In this document: piece after piece, positions 48,001 to 58,640 of the stretch
Numbering within the stretch: the first letter of the stretch is position 1
Layout: the number at the start of each line of letters is the position of its first letter
Source: Zantedeschia hybrid cultivar
Taxonomy: Eukaryota; Streptophyta; Magnoliopsida; Alismatales; Araceae
Reading direction: 5' to 3'
Assembly (NCBI GenBank): GCA_030544215.1
Contig: JARZZO010000003.1
Location: 1,312,001 to 1,376,000 of the forward strand
Length of the DNA stretch: 64,000 nt
Position numbers and translations under genes: made by a program
The notes under the pieces: model-generated
What the model saw: only the letters and a program-made list of their open reading frames with translations
What the model was told of the DNA's origin: nothing
The model's database searches: none

Positions 48001-51000
48001 TTTAAATATTCAATTATCCTCCTATAGTTGTTTCCATCCCTTGGGGCTTAATCTTTATCATCTGATTGTGAAAATTTAACCATAACCGTCCCATCGGGTG
48101 CCAGTTTTGATCTTCATGATTGGGTGGTGTAAAAAAATTAAAAATTAATAAAAAATAGGAAATTATGTCAGTTACCCTTGGGGTTGTTCCAATCCCTTGC
48201 GGCGACAATTGTTAGCATAGTAAAGAATCATTATACACTATTTAATTGAAAGGGAATAGTTTCGTCATGTCATAATAAGGAGTTGAGGAAACTTGCTGTG
48301 TATAAGATATCTTATAGATCAATAACCACCATGCATCATCATTGGCGAGTAGACTTTGCATTCAAAGCTAATGGTGAGAAAAAGTACGTGATGTATTTAG
48401 TTGCTTCATCACAAAATTTATTAACAGAGGTCTATCATTTTAAAACCACAAGTTTTTGTTCTGTGGGTGCTCCCAATTAGCTTGTGAGCACCAATGTAAA
48501 TGACAACACCATTTCTCTGAAAAAATCATATCAATGACTTGAAAAACTCCTTAGATATTAAACAATAGGTACCAGTGACAAACTAATAGTGTTCAAGAAC
48601 AAGTTAAACTGATGTTAGATTATTGCATAGTATCACAAAGAACTGAGGATTGAACAACTCTGGCAAGGAATCTAGGAAGGCATGGCCCTGAATCAGCAAA
48701 TTAGCATGTCCATTAGCTGTCTGTCTCTTCCGAAATGGTCACAGCATGTAATGTTTTGGTATTAGAATTTTTAATATGAAAACTGCTCTTGGAAAGCCAA
48801 AATGTAAATTGTATCTTCACTGAACTAGGCATTTCTTGAACTTGAACTTTAAGGAAATAGTATGTTTTGGAAAGAGTTTGTTTTGGATAACAGAACTTTA
48901 AGAAACATAGTTGCCCTTTCTGCGTACACAGTGCACGAGGCTCCCGCCCCCTGCAGGGGTCTGAGGAATGGTCGATGTACGATTCCTTATTCAGCGGAGC
49001 AATGAGCCAATACAGTCTTCTGTACGATCTCAGTAAGTGATATGACAATAGGCTTGAATGACACTTTTCTTGAAGGGAGCCTCACAGATTGTGGTATATA
49101 CATCTTGCACATCAGCTTTCTAGCTTAGCTGATTCATTGGGGTGTCTGTGTTTTAACCTGCAAACTCTGTCTGAGCTCATAGCCTAGTTGCCATGTTAGT
49201 TATTCTCATTTTCATTTAGGCTTTTTTTTGGGATTGGATAATAATACTTCTTTACCTTTAGATTTCGAGATTAATACCTACTTAAATTTTATTTATGTAA
49301 AGGTACTCCTTAAAACTGTCATGGCTACCCTTTTTTATCTCATAAATGCCCCTTGTTATTAGCATGGTTACATTTTATACTCTTCAGAACAACAAAAAGG
49401 GTGAGTATCCATGACTCCTAACTGGCTATTATTTGATGTACCTCCAGGTTTTACATATAGACTATATGATAAACAAAATTCAAGCATGTGTGCTCGAGAC
49501 TTGCCGGATGCTTACTCCTATATTTGAGCGGATGCCAGTGAAGTCTCACTTGGGCTGTGTTGAGGTAACACATGCGGTTACATTCTAAAGTATTTTGACT
49601 TGCATTCTCTGAAATGAGTACTGTTTATCTTTCTGTTTGCCTGACATTCTACTGATCAATGGTTTCCTGTTCAATGACTACAGAGTTCCCAACAGAAAAT
49701 TCAGGACATGGTTCATGAAGCTATATCAGACTACATAAAAGAAGCCATGAACGATCAAATAGAGAACATAGTTCCAGGCTCTGAGAATCTAGTGAGGATA
49801 GCAGACTCCCTGAGCTTGAACTCAAATGAGGAGCTGCTAATGGAGGCTGTTGCTCTTGAGAAGCTGAAGGCAAAGGTGAGCCAGGGTGAAAACCTTGGTG
49901 AACTTGAGAATATTGATCCTATGATTGTCCTCACCAGCCACATGCATGATTGTTATGTCAGAGCTAATCAGTTGCAGAGTATAAATGGGATCCCAATTCC
50001 TGCTGATTTTTGCTGTCCACTGTCTCTTGAACTGATGTCAGACCCAGTAATTGTGGCATCTGGCCAGACCTATGAACGAGCTTTCATCCGAAAATGGCTT
50101 GATCAGGGTTTCACTGTCTGCCCTAAGACACGTCAAACACTAGGGCACACAAACTTGATTCCTAATTACACTGTCAAGGCTCTAATTGCAAACTGGTGTG
50201 AGTCGAACAAAATTAAGCTGCCAGATCCCATGAAGGCAATGAGTTCAAGCCAACCACCTGCATTTGTTGCTCGTGCAGATTTCAATTCTGATGACTCCAT
50301 TCCCAGACTTGGTCATCCAAGGCCTGTTCGTCCAAGATCACCTGAACCCAATAGATCTGTTGTGAGTTCCAATAACACTTCATATTTGCCCAGTGAGAAT
50401 CACCAAGATGGTCATATGAATGGCAAACCAAAATCTTCTCACGTTGCCAACGGGATTGAGGCAAGCATTGCAAGGATTTCATTGGGAAGTTCTGATGTCA
50501 AGGACACATGTTTGGAAGAACAAAACTCTGGTCCTCATGGCCAATCCTCCGATCAATCAAATAGTGAATGTTCTAACAGCAACAGTCAACTTCAGGGACA
50601 TAACCGAACTTCCTCTGCCTCAAGTGCTGTTTCTAGCACCGAGTATCTTCAAGGGACAGAAGATGCTAGGGTCTCACGTGTTTCAAGCGATCTAACACAT
50701 TATGATAGTGATGCTTCAGGAGAAATGACACAGGGAGCTCCAGCTTCCTCTGCCTCACAGAGAGAACCTGAATTCCAATCAAGGTTGCCGGAGCCCCGGC
50801 CTAGAAGTCAAACTATCTGGCGTCGCCCATCAGAAAGGTTTGTACCAAGGATTATTTCCTCTCCATCTATGGATGCAAGACAGGACCTGTCAGGTATTGA
50901 AGCTGATGTCCGTAGACTGATTGAGGACTTGAATAGTGATTCGACAGATTTGCAGAGAAATGCTGCACATGAATTGCGGCTTCTTGCTAAGCACAATATG

Positions 51001-52069
51001 GAGAATAGGATTGTGATTGCCAATTGTGGGGCAATAAGCCACTTGGTTGGTCTGCTTCGCTCAGAAGACCAAAGAACTCAGGAGAATGCTGTCACTGCCC
51101 TTCTGAACCTGTCCATCAATGACAACAACAAGATTGCAATTGCCAATGCCGATGCAATTGATCCTCTTATTCATGTACTTGAGACAGGGAACCCAGAAGC
51201 AAAAGAGAACTCCGCTGCAACCCTTTTCAGCCTTTCAGTCATTGAAGAAAATAAGGTGAAGATTGGACGCTCTGGTGCTGTCGGACCACTCGTGGAACTA
51301 TTAGGAAATGGAACTCCTCGTGGAAAGAAAGATGCTGCCACTGCATTATTTAATCTATCAATATTTCATGAGAACAAGGGTAGGATTGTGCAGGCTGGAG
51401 CTGTGAGGCATCTTGTTGAACTGATGGACCCAGCAGCTGGTATGGTGGATAAGGCTGTTGCTGTTCTGGCAAATCTTGCTACCATACCTGAGGGGAGACA
51501 AGCAATTGGTCATGAAGGTGGAATCCCAGCTCTTGTGGAGGTTGTGGAGCTAGGATCTGCAAGAGGAAAGGAAAATGCAGCTGCAGCTCTGCTACATCTG
51601 TGTACTAATAGCAATAAATTTTGTAATATGGTGCTTCAGGAAGGTGCTGTGCCCCCATTGGTAGCTTTGTCACAATCTGGCACACCGCGAGCTAAAGAAA
51701 AGGTATGACAGCTTATGCATATTCATATTTATTGGGTTGTCAAATTTGCACTGTAGCGAAAGTGACACATGCAGTTTCTGGAAATTATCCTTTTCCAATT
51801 CCTCTTTAAGTTGTACAATAAATTACTTCCTGAATCATTTTGCTGATTGAGTCAGTTAGTGGGTTATCAACAGATTTGTTAATCCTTGGCATGCAATTCC
51901 CCTTCAACCTGTTTCTTAGATGTTTTCTTTTTCTTTTCTTTCATTTCTGGAAAGAAGCGATCAACAAGATAAACAGGCGGGGTCTTAAAATATCATGGTT
52001 ATCTTGCAGGCACAGTTACTTCTAAGTCATTTCAGAAGCCAGAGGCATGGCAGTGCTGGGAGGTCATGA
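42602..52069 (+). CDS. PUB4: U-box/ARM-repeat E3 ubiquitin ligase, PUB4-type
   Basis: Coding exons are 42,602-42,874, 49,448-49,564, 49,684-51,702 and 52,010-52,069 (including the TGA), all joined in phase 0 by GT/AG introns, giving 822 residues, close to Arabidopsis PUB4. The order is an N-terminal helical UND domain (about 1-215, including SKLYF|VLHID across the first junction), a U-box at about 235-308 (PADFCCPLSLELMSDPV, GQTYERAFIRKW, CPKTRQTL, PNYTVKALIANWC), a Ser-rich linker (about 315-525), then ARM repeats from about 530 (LLNLSINDNNK, TLFSLSVIEENK) to the end. U-box proteins recruit E2-ubiquitin and mark targets for degradation; PUB4 relatives act in development and immune or receptor-kinase signalling. 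The ATG follows the acceptor by 4 bp and agrees with the family start. The upstream in-frame ATG at 42,557 lies in the intron. Introns of 7.95 kb and 6.57 kb carry transposons, but no coding damage is visible. A close paralogue cannot be excluded. Confidence 0.95.
43206..43345 (+). repeat. Short tandem duplication in PUB4 intron 2
   Basis: Two units of roughly 70-90 bp share ttccaaaaaaatgc/atccaaaaaatgc, atccttg, ccttggtttcc and gtaaatctc. It is non-coding, within intron 2. The ORFs across it are by-products. Confidence 0.6.
43948..43992. repeat. (TA)n followed by T and G homopolymers
   Basis: A TA dinucleotide run is followed by about ten T and ten G residues. About 100 bp of flanking sequence is duplicated around it (ttaaggcaacttgct at about 43,900 and again at about 44,018). 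Confidence 0.8.
44868..45637. mobile_element. Non-autonomous hAT-like element (770 bp), PUB4 intron 2
   Basis: The left end CATAGTTGTCAAGG matches the element at 40,659, and the right end CCTTGACAACAGAG is a diverged version. The flanks carry the exact 8-bp duplication acccagtc (44,860-44,867 and 45,638-45,645). The subterminal ggcgcctaggcg-type words are shared with the intron-1 relative. The centre is the long AT microsatellite at 44,990-45,455. The right terminus has changed by two bases, so it may be immobile. Confidence 0.88.
44990..45455. repeat. Long TA/TATG/CATA microsatellite in the element
   Basis: About 460 bp is almost entirely alternating purine-pyrimidine (ta, tatg and cata repeats), with many small palindromes. 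The Tyr/Ile-rich ORFs read through it on both strands are repeat artefacts. Such tracts can extrude cruciforms and are often misassembled. Confidence 0.9.
46145..46218. repeat. TA/CATA microsatellite
   Basis: A second, shorter tatatacatacg-type tract in intron 2. It has no visible transposon ends. Confidence 0.85.
46220..49440. other. Remainder of PUB4 intron 2, no gene seen
   Basis: Ordinary AT-rich intronic sequence. Small ORFs on both strands (for example 46,234-46,499 and 48,713-49,048) show no recognisable motifs. A block at about 47,940-48,200 has weakly facing words (aaattaaaaatcg, aaaaattaaaaatt) and could be an old MITE, but no ends were resolved. Confidence 0.4.
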
Positions 52070-52430
52070 TGTCGGCAGTGTTAGCCAACAATTTTACTTA
52101 GCTGCAGCATGATGGACCAAATGACCAGCCCTTTGTTTGCATTGTGTCTCTCTTCTGCTTCCTCACGGTACGGTACTATGTTGGAACTTAGAAAGTGTGG
52201 TTCCGAGTTCCAACGTGGCGGCGATTGTTGTAGTTACCCTGTTTGACTGTAAATAAAACTGGGGCCTTTGTAGAGTGTCGGTTGTGTCCGGCTGATTCTT
52301 TCTTTGTCAAGCTGTTGTATTTGCATTTATGATATGATTTTGGAATTTTTCGTGGAGTCTTTTGCTTAGTTCAAATGTACATGCACTTGTATCCTTTAGA
52401 TGCTATTCCAGTGTTCTTGCAGCATTCTTT
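52070..52430 (+). terminator. PUB4 3' UTR with polyadenylation signal
   Basis: The 3' UTR begins after the TGA at 52,067-52,069. A canonical AATAAA lies at 52,252-52,257, followed by T/G-rich sequence (about 52,280-52,340) suitable for cleavage. The exact poly(A) site cannot be seen. Confidence 0.55.
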
Positions 52431-53850
52431 TCAGAATTCGTATTTGCTTCAGGGGAAGAATTTATGCGACCTTCTTTGTATGGGTTTGCCGAAATCGGCG
52501 CCAGGATGGGATGTCACTTGTTCCTTGTATTGATTTGAAAGAGGAAAAAAGGACGTAGCAAAGTTCCCATCCTTAAAAATCACCGTACATGCCATCTAAT
52601 TTTAAAAAACTCCAAACAAGATGATTAGAGCTCTGCATAGGGTTATTAATTAAGATATTTCTTAATTATTATAAAATATTTATTAATTAAATTTTAAATG
52701 GGAAGCAAGAAGAGTATATACGGAAAACTTATTTCTACGTGTCTTTTTAGTTCCTTCAGGTAAAATTTCCCTTCAGAGTTCTTTCAACCTTTTGTGACTT
52801 TCTGCTAACAAGCTGGGACAAGTTTGTTAATTCGGCCTAATAAGCTGTTCCCAAGAGTTGGCCTGATATGTTGGGCCACTCTCATTCAGCCCCGTTTGCC
52901 AAGGAAAAAATTAATCTCAGCTCACTAGGTTTGGCCCAAGTTAAGTTCTCGAAATTGAGTAATACTTGTTGTAGTGCCCTCGTTACAATCCAACATGAGT
53001 TGGAATGCCTTCTCCCAATCTGATAAGCATGCATGGGTGGGCGATGCACTTGCTGCACTGTGTGTGTGATTTCTTTTACTTTTCACAGAAAATAACCTAA
53101 AAGTAATCCCACCTCCAAGGACCTTTTCAAGAAGAGTGATTTTCTCTGGTTGACTCCTAACCTCTCACTTTCTCCCTTTTCTGCATACCTTCTGAGACTG
53201 ACAACTCCAACTCCATCAGATATCAAATGACCATCAGGACTACAATACTTCTTCACTCGTTACCAAATTCAACAGTAACAAAAGAATACATTTGAGATGC
53301 ACAATGTTATCATGTGTTCCCAGCTGAGTTGGTTAACTGGGGCCTGATGGGATGGGAAGAGTCACTAGGATTCCCTCCTTGGTAGCTTAGAGTAAAAAAA
53401 TTTATCACTAGGATAAAGTAGTTGTTAACAAAATAAAATAAAATAATATATATATATATATATATATTACTTCTCACTTCAACTAAGTTGCATGGCTACG
53501 TTCTGATTGATCAACTATCGATTTCAGTTCAATTTTCATTTAGACAACCATAAATGGGACAGAGTTTCGTCCGTTCTCCTCTCCTGGTTTCAAATAAAAA
53601 CCTTCCACTGACGTTCAAATCCCTCCTATCTCTCTCTCTCTCTCTCTCCATGGACAAGAGTGAGCCACTTCAGCAAGAAGGGAAGCACAAGCAATCAAAT
53701 TATGTGAGAGAATACTAAAAGAATAATTAAAATTTTAAATAATATAATAAATTAAAGAATCTCACCAAAATAAGAAAATAATAGATCCACATAAAACAAG
53801 AGACCACTACCAAAATGTAACACCAGGAAAATAAAAGAAATACTCGACCG
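52431..53850. other. Intergenic region between PUB4 and the DUF632 pseudogene
   Basis: No credible ORF. It contains a MULE-terminus-like word gagtaatacttgttg at about 52,958, a TA run at about 53,448-53,466 and a CT run at about 53,632-53,648. No continuation of the truncated DUF632 domain could be found here on the minus strand. Confidence 0.45.
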
Positions 53851-55234
53851 CCCCACAGTCAAGAAATTTTTTCACTTAGTCTCGTTGATGGTGTGCTTTT
53901 GGAGGTGATGGCACTCGGCCATGTTCGCCCACATGCTTGCTAGCCTGCGAAGCAACAGGTATTATTAATGGTACTCTGGAAAAAATGCATCTTTTTTTTT
54001 GGATGCTCTTTCTCACCCAGTCACCTTGTTTTCATAAGTAGAGCCAGGCATTCTTATCTTTTTGGGACGTTCTTCCTAGCACAAGTTTATATTACTGTCA
54101 AATATAAGAGTTCATGGCACCTGTTTTTCTGAGAAACACTGTGGAATGAGTACATTATTAAACAGCATGAGACATAGAAGTCAAGGTAAACTAGATTCAC
54201 TAGAAATCTATGAGATGTGGTGGAAGCTATCCCCCGGGTCATCTGTCTCTTTGGTTTTCAGAACTTGGATTGCACCAGGTAAGTATGAGTTCCTCATACA
54301 TTGCAAGGATGGACATCATTGCCTTGTAGCGATGTCAATTCCCTCATATGTTTCGCCCTCATACTTAGTTGTGAATTCTTAAAGCCACCATCACTTCTTA
54401 CACAATCAACATATGTAAAAGCAATGCTATCATCTAGGATTACTTTGTCAATAAAAACATTTCTATATCATTGCTTTGGATTAAAGGGCTAAATGAAGAA
54501 AGAACCTGCATCATGGCAAATAAATATCAATCATAGACCATTCACATGCACAGTTAAGCATTAGAATATATGAAGCTAAAGTGTGGGGGCATATCTTAGT
54601 TAGCTGTTGGAGGATGCTGCTATATATGCCCATTAGGCATCCACATCAAATAGTTGCTGATGATATGTTTCAACTAGGAGAACTATCGAGTATATATAAG
54701 TTTGACGGAAGTACCCTTGTATCAACTCCACGAGCTGTGAATGCAACTCCTCTTCCCGCAGTGTTTCGATTCGTTTGGATGTGGTTTCAACAGAACGTAC
54801 AGAGATTTTTTTGCTGCGTATGGAGATCTCTTACAGCTGCCTTTGTTTTGCCCACGACAGAGGTATCCCCACCGTTGACATATGGATTCCTCAGCTGCCC
54901 ACACTTCTTTTCATATGCAATTCTTATGAGTGCTCCAGACTGTCAAGCGTCAACACCAAAAAACACTAAAGTGATTTATTTATTGTTTAAACTTCTACAA
55001 GCTTTGCGTGTACTGAGTTACCTTCACTTCCTTATTCAACTTCTTCTCCCATTCATATAGCCTATCCAAGGTTGACGAATGGCTTCCAGATATTGCACAA
55101 AATTCCTCAGATAAATCATTGCTGGTTTGGTAGCCAACATCTTTGGAAATGGAAGACGGGAGAAGGAACCGAGAAGATGTTGAATGACAGGATGTGGAAC
55201 GAAATGACGCACAAGGAAGCAATGCAATTGGATT

Positions 55235-55812
55235 AGTTTGAAGGAGTCCAAGATCATAAGCACTGGTCACAACTGAAATTAACCGATGTAAAACTATTAT
55301 ATAGTCGCTCCAACACTCCCCCTCATGGCCAAGATGGGCCGTGGAAATTAGATAATACGAGGTGGCGCAAATTAGAAGATAAAATTGGACCAGGCCCTGC
55401 TCTGATACCATTTTGAAGTTATTGGGCCATCTAATTCAAAACCTTAAGGCAATGAGTAGAGTAGGCACCATCAATTAAACATTTTTTAAGGTTTTGAGTT
55501 GAATGGCCCAATAACTTCAACATGGTATCAGAGTCCATAATTATGAACCGGGCCATGCACCCCGTATTTGTGGTCCACGTGATAGATCTAAAATCGGCCT
55601 GCACGTGAGGGGGCGTGTTAGAATAGTCCTACATCGGAAAAAGGACAAAATAAAAAAATGTTTAATAAATGGTGCCTACTCTACTCATTATCTTAAAGTT
55701 TTGAGATAGATGGCCCAATAACTTCAACATGATTTTGAAAGGGCCCAAGATCATAAGCACTGGTCACAACTGAAATTAACCGATGTAAGACTATTATATA
55801 AATGCTCCAACA
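55235..55812 (-). mobile_element. TRIM-type retrotransposon in a DUF632 exon
   Basis: On the minus strand an 81-bp LTR beginning TGTTGGAGC occurs at 55,812 and again at 55,315-55,235. The second is preceded by a polypurine tract (gagggggag). A primer-binding site TGGTATCAGAGC, complementary to initiator tRNA-Met in plants, lies at 55,410-55,399. The 5-bp target duplication is ggatt on the plus strand (55,230-55,234 and 55,813-55,817). Removing the element rejoins the reading frame LNP|IAL of the host exon, which confirms the boundaries. No protein is encoded. Additional LTR pieces of opposite orientation lie between the LTRs. Confidence 0.82.
55411..55734 (+). mobile_element. Nested, inverted LTR fragments within the TRIM
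   Basis: A plus-strand 114-bp LTR-like unit (55,616-55,729; TGTTAGAATAG...ACTTCAACA) is preceded by gtgagggggcg, a polypurine-like tract. Upstream, a second LTR end (ataacttcaaca) is followed at once by the primer-binding word TGGTATCAGAG (55,523-55,533). A facing copy of the same LTR end (ttgaagttattgggccat, about 55,413-55,430) lies head-to-head with it. This looks like two short elements fused or inserted head-to-head. Confidence 0.6.
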
Positions 55813-57106
55813 GGATTCAACATTTTAGCGCCTGCATTGAGGGAGTAAACTTTTATCATTGTAAGTTGTTTTCAAGAAACTTTATAATAGGGAAATATCT
55901 TTCATGTGATAGATAGCTTACATAAGTGCAGAATAATAGATGGATTATTAGATGAGTGTACTTGTAATCTCATGTGAATTTGAAGAATACTGAGTTGTGC
56001 TTGCCTCCAACATCATTGACACCCCATGAGCAGAATCATAGATTCTCGTGACTTGGTTCTCAATCTCCATTATGACCTCTTCCATGATATTCGGTCTTCT
56101 TTTCACATGGTAAAACCAGGTGTTCTCTCTGTAGTTTCTCTATTTCCCACCAGCTCCTACTTATCCTTAACCTTAAGCTCTGCTACATTTTGGGTCTGAA
56201 ACACTTTGACACTGTCTATGCCATGGGATTGGCATCCGTTCAGTTGGTACATTGTGTCAGCTCCACCGTTCTTCCTCCAACCTTGGTATCCCTTCTTCCT
56301 CTCTGACCTGCCTCAACTCCACCCTTTCATCCCCACTTACTGCCCATTCGGGGTTATCCCTAGAGGGATACCCAAGTGCATCCAACGAGGAGGATGTTGA
56401 AGGTGGTGATGAAGAGTAGCTTGGTTTGGAACAAGGGGATGAGGACAGAGATCCTCTTGTCGTGAAGAATTCATCTATTCCAGAAGAATCATCATAGAAG
56501 CAAGCATTATCTTTCTCTACTTCAACATAATTGCATAGGGCAATAGAGACTCGCCTTAGGGATTGAATGTATGCAACATGCCCGGAAGCAAACCGTGCTC
56601 GTTGCTCTACTGCCTGTTTAATAGAGTTTCTTCTATCCTTGCAAATCCGAATAACCTCTTCATTCTCCAACCTTGCAGCATAACATCCCATCTCTTGGAA
56701 TCTTCCTGTAAGTTCTTCAGGCTTGAATTAAAACCAAGCAAATAGGAAGCAGGAAACAAGAGACTTCTGAAAACTCCTGCTGAAACAAACACCTTCCTCC
56801 TAAAGTTTTCTACGAAAGATTCCTAAAGAAGGTTACTTACAAGGAGATTTCTCCTGGATCCCAATTGGGGTTACAGTTAAGGAATTTCATGGAACAACAT
56901 ATGATATAAAATGCAAGAAAAGTTGAAGATAGAGAAGACTCATTTGCCTAAAGAAAGTGTAGGAGTCAGAATCTCTTGATGCCACTTAAAATTTGATGAA
57001 AGTTCTTGTCATAAAAATCTCTTAACAACATAAACTAGAACTAATGAAGTAGAAGGTCTCAATTCAATTTGATGATAAGACATGATCATGGCAACTGCAA
57101 TGATGT

Positions 57107-57281
57107 GGAACGAGATCGTCTTGACCTAAACTCCTGGATCTCCCTACGCCCCACATTAAGAGGTGGGAGGATGCACTTGTCCTGCCACATCATTTTAAAA
57201 TTAAATGACTCTTTCACTCGCTTTTGATGTGTCTTAGGATATAGGGAGATTCAGACATTTAAGTCCTGACGATCTCATTCT
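57107..57281. mobile_element. Small MULE-type MITE (175 bp)
   Basis: The left end GGAACGAGATCGTC and the right end GACGATCTCATTCT are inverted repeats, extended inward by ctggatctcccta facing tagggagattcag. Flanks caatgatgt and caatgaaat agree in 7 of 9 bases. Same family as 29,937-30,107. Confidence 0.6.
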
Positions 57282-58384
57282 CAATGAAATGCCCTGTTCA
57301 ATGGGAGAGGACAACGAAGTGGCCGACGGGAACTCTGCAAAAGCCAAACAAAAGATGCCTCAAACCGTAAAAAGCAAAAGGGAGTCAGAGAATGAGAAGA
57401 ATTGGACCGGGTTACAAGTTTAGATTCCTCTTCCGTGTTTGTTCCTTCATCCATTCTTTGAATTGGTGCGACGAGAATGGGTTCTTGTTCCCAACTCCCG
57501 CTCGAGGTCATTATAATCTTTCTTCACCAACGTGGGAAAAAGAAGTTATTTTCCGAAATGTCCCTATATAGGACTGTTTCATTTAAGGGTTATTTTAACC
57601 TAGGGGTCATTTGGTATGCCATAAAATATTGGCAAATATGATAGAATATTATAAAAATAATATTATCGTATGCTTGGACTGATACAAATTATTATACAGT
57701 ATTTTTTGGACATTTGGAATGTCATAATTACATATACAATCTTATTAAACAAAAGTCACATGCATATAAAATAATAAACTAATTCAAAAAACTTCTTGGC
57801 CCCCTTGGTCAGTCCCTGTTATTATTGTATTTCATAAGTAGTAGGTCTATAATAGGACTCTTTTTTAAGTGGAAAATAATACAGTAACATTGGTTCGTAA
57901 CATCACTTTTGTCATGTTTAATTGATGATCATACATTGAAAGGTAGGATTGTCAAAAATGTGGGGTAGTAACACTCTTCTCTAATAGATAATTATCAATT
58001 AGCTGTGTCAAAAAGTGATGTTAGGAAATAATGTTATTATACTGTTGTCTTTTTTAACTGGCGGTTAAGAGCAACATGGAGAGATTTTGACTTTTTTTTT
58101 TAAAAAAATTACAGTATTTGGGAGCACTTTTTATTTTAAGATTATTTCACTTTCAAGTTCTAATCTGTTTTAATTTTCGACTCAATTCTTAAAAATGGCA
58201 CAAACCTCTTCTTCACCAATTTGGCAAAACTGTCACACTTTTTAAAAATGAGGTACATGCGTTTGGCAAAACGCTACTTCAACAAAAGGTTACAACAATA
58301 CAATGCACTAAGCTGAGAAGACGACATTCCAAATCATCTGGGTACCTCTCAAGTCACTCAAAATTATAAGTTCTAATTTATTGG

Positions 58385-58640
58385 CAGAATAAGTTATCCG
58401 AAATTATTTATCTGAAATAGTTTATACTAGAATAAGGGGTTTTAGTTTTGATAGTTCTGTGGAACTTGCTGGTAGAATAGGAAGGATAAATAATTTTTGG
58501 GTTTATGGTCGAATTGTTTATTCTCTTTATTCTAGTATAAACAATTCTAACGCAGTATAAGTCATTATGTCCATCAAACTAGAATTAGCCTCATTCGAAA
58601 GTTAAGAGGCCTTATTCTTCTCTTATTCATCAATCAAAGT
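58385..58640. mobile_element. MITE related to 12,418-12,690
   Basis: It shares tactagaataagggg, gaataggaaggataaa and catcaaactagaattagcc with the copy-1-specific insertion at 12,418, in the same order. The termini are not resolved. Confidence 0.55.

Larger units (their letters stand above)
53872..56691 (-). pseudogene. DUF630/DUF632 (NRG2/APSR1-like) gene, broken
   Basis: Exon 1 (56,691 to about 56,257) encodes the DUF630 start MGCYAARLENEEVIRICKD and ...QSLRRVSIAL with an N-myristoylation-type MGC, then EEEGIP. Exon 2 (about 56,118-55,962) starts DUF632 (MEEVIMEIENQVTRIYDSA). Exon 3 (55,831-55,022) encodes AKMLNP, is split by a TRIM element, and resumes as IALLPCASFRS up to STLDRLYEWEKKL. 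Exon 4 (54,939-54,714) has IRIAYEKKCGQLRN, then a +1 frameshift in an A7 run (54,812-54,806 on the minus strand), after which KRIETLREEELHSQL continues in another frame. Exon 5 (53,944-53,872) has MAECHHLQKHTIN and then stops or reaches a GTGA donor; the C-terminal part of DUF632 is not found. Intact relatives are plasma-membrane or nuclear regulators of nitrate or phosphate responses and leaf form. This copy should be non-functional. Confidence 0.85.

Noticed and set aside
55272..55274. Splice acceptor ttaatttcag as the start of DUF632 exon 3
   Set aside because: The same sequence occurs in both TRIM LTRs; the host frame resumes only after the target duplication at 55,230-55,234.
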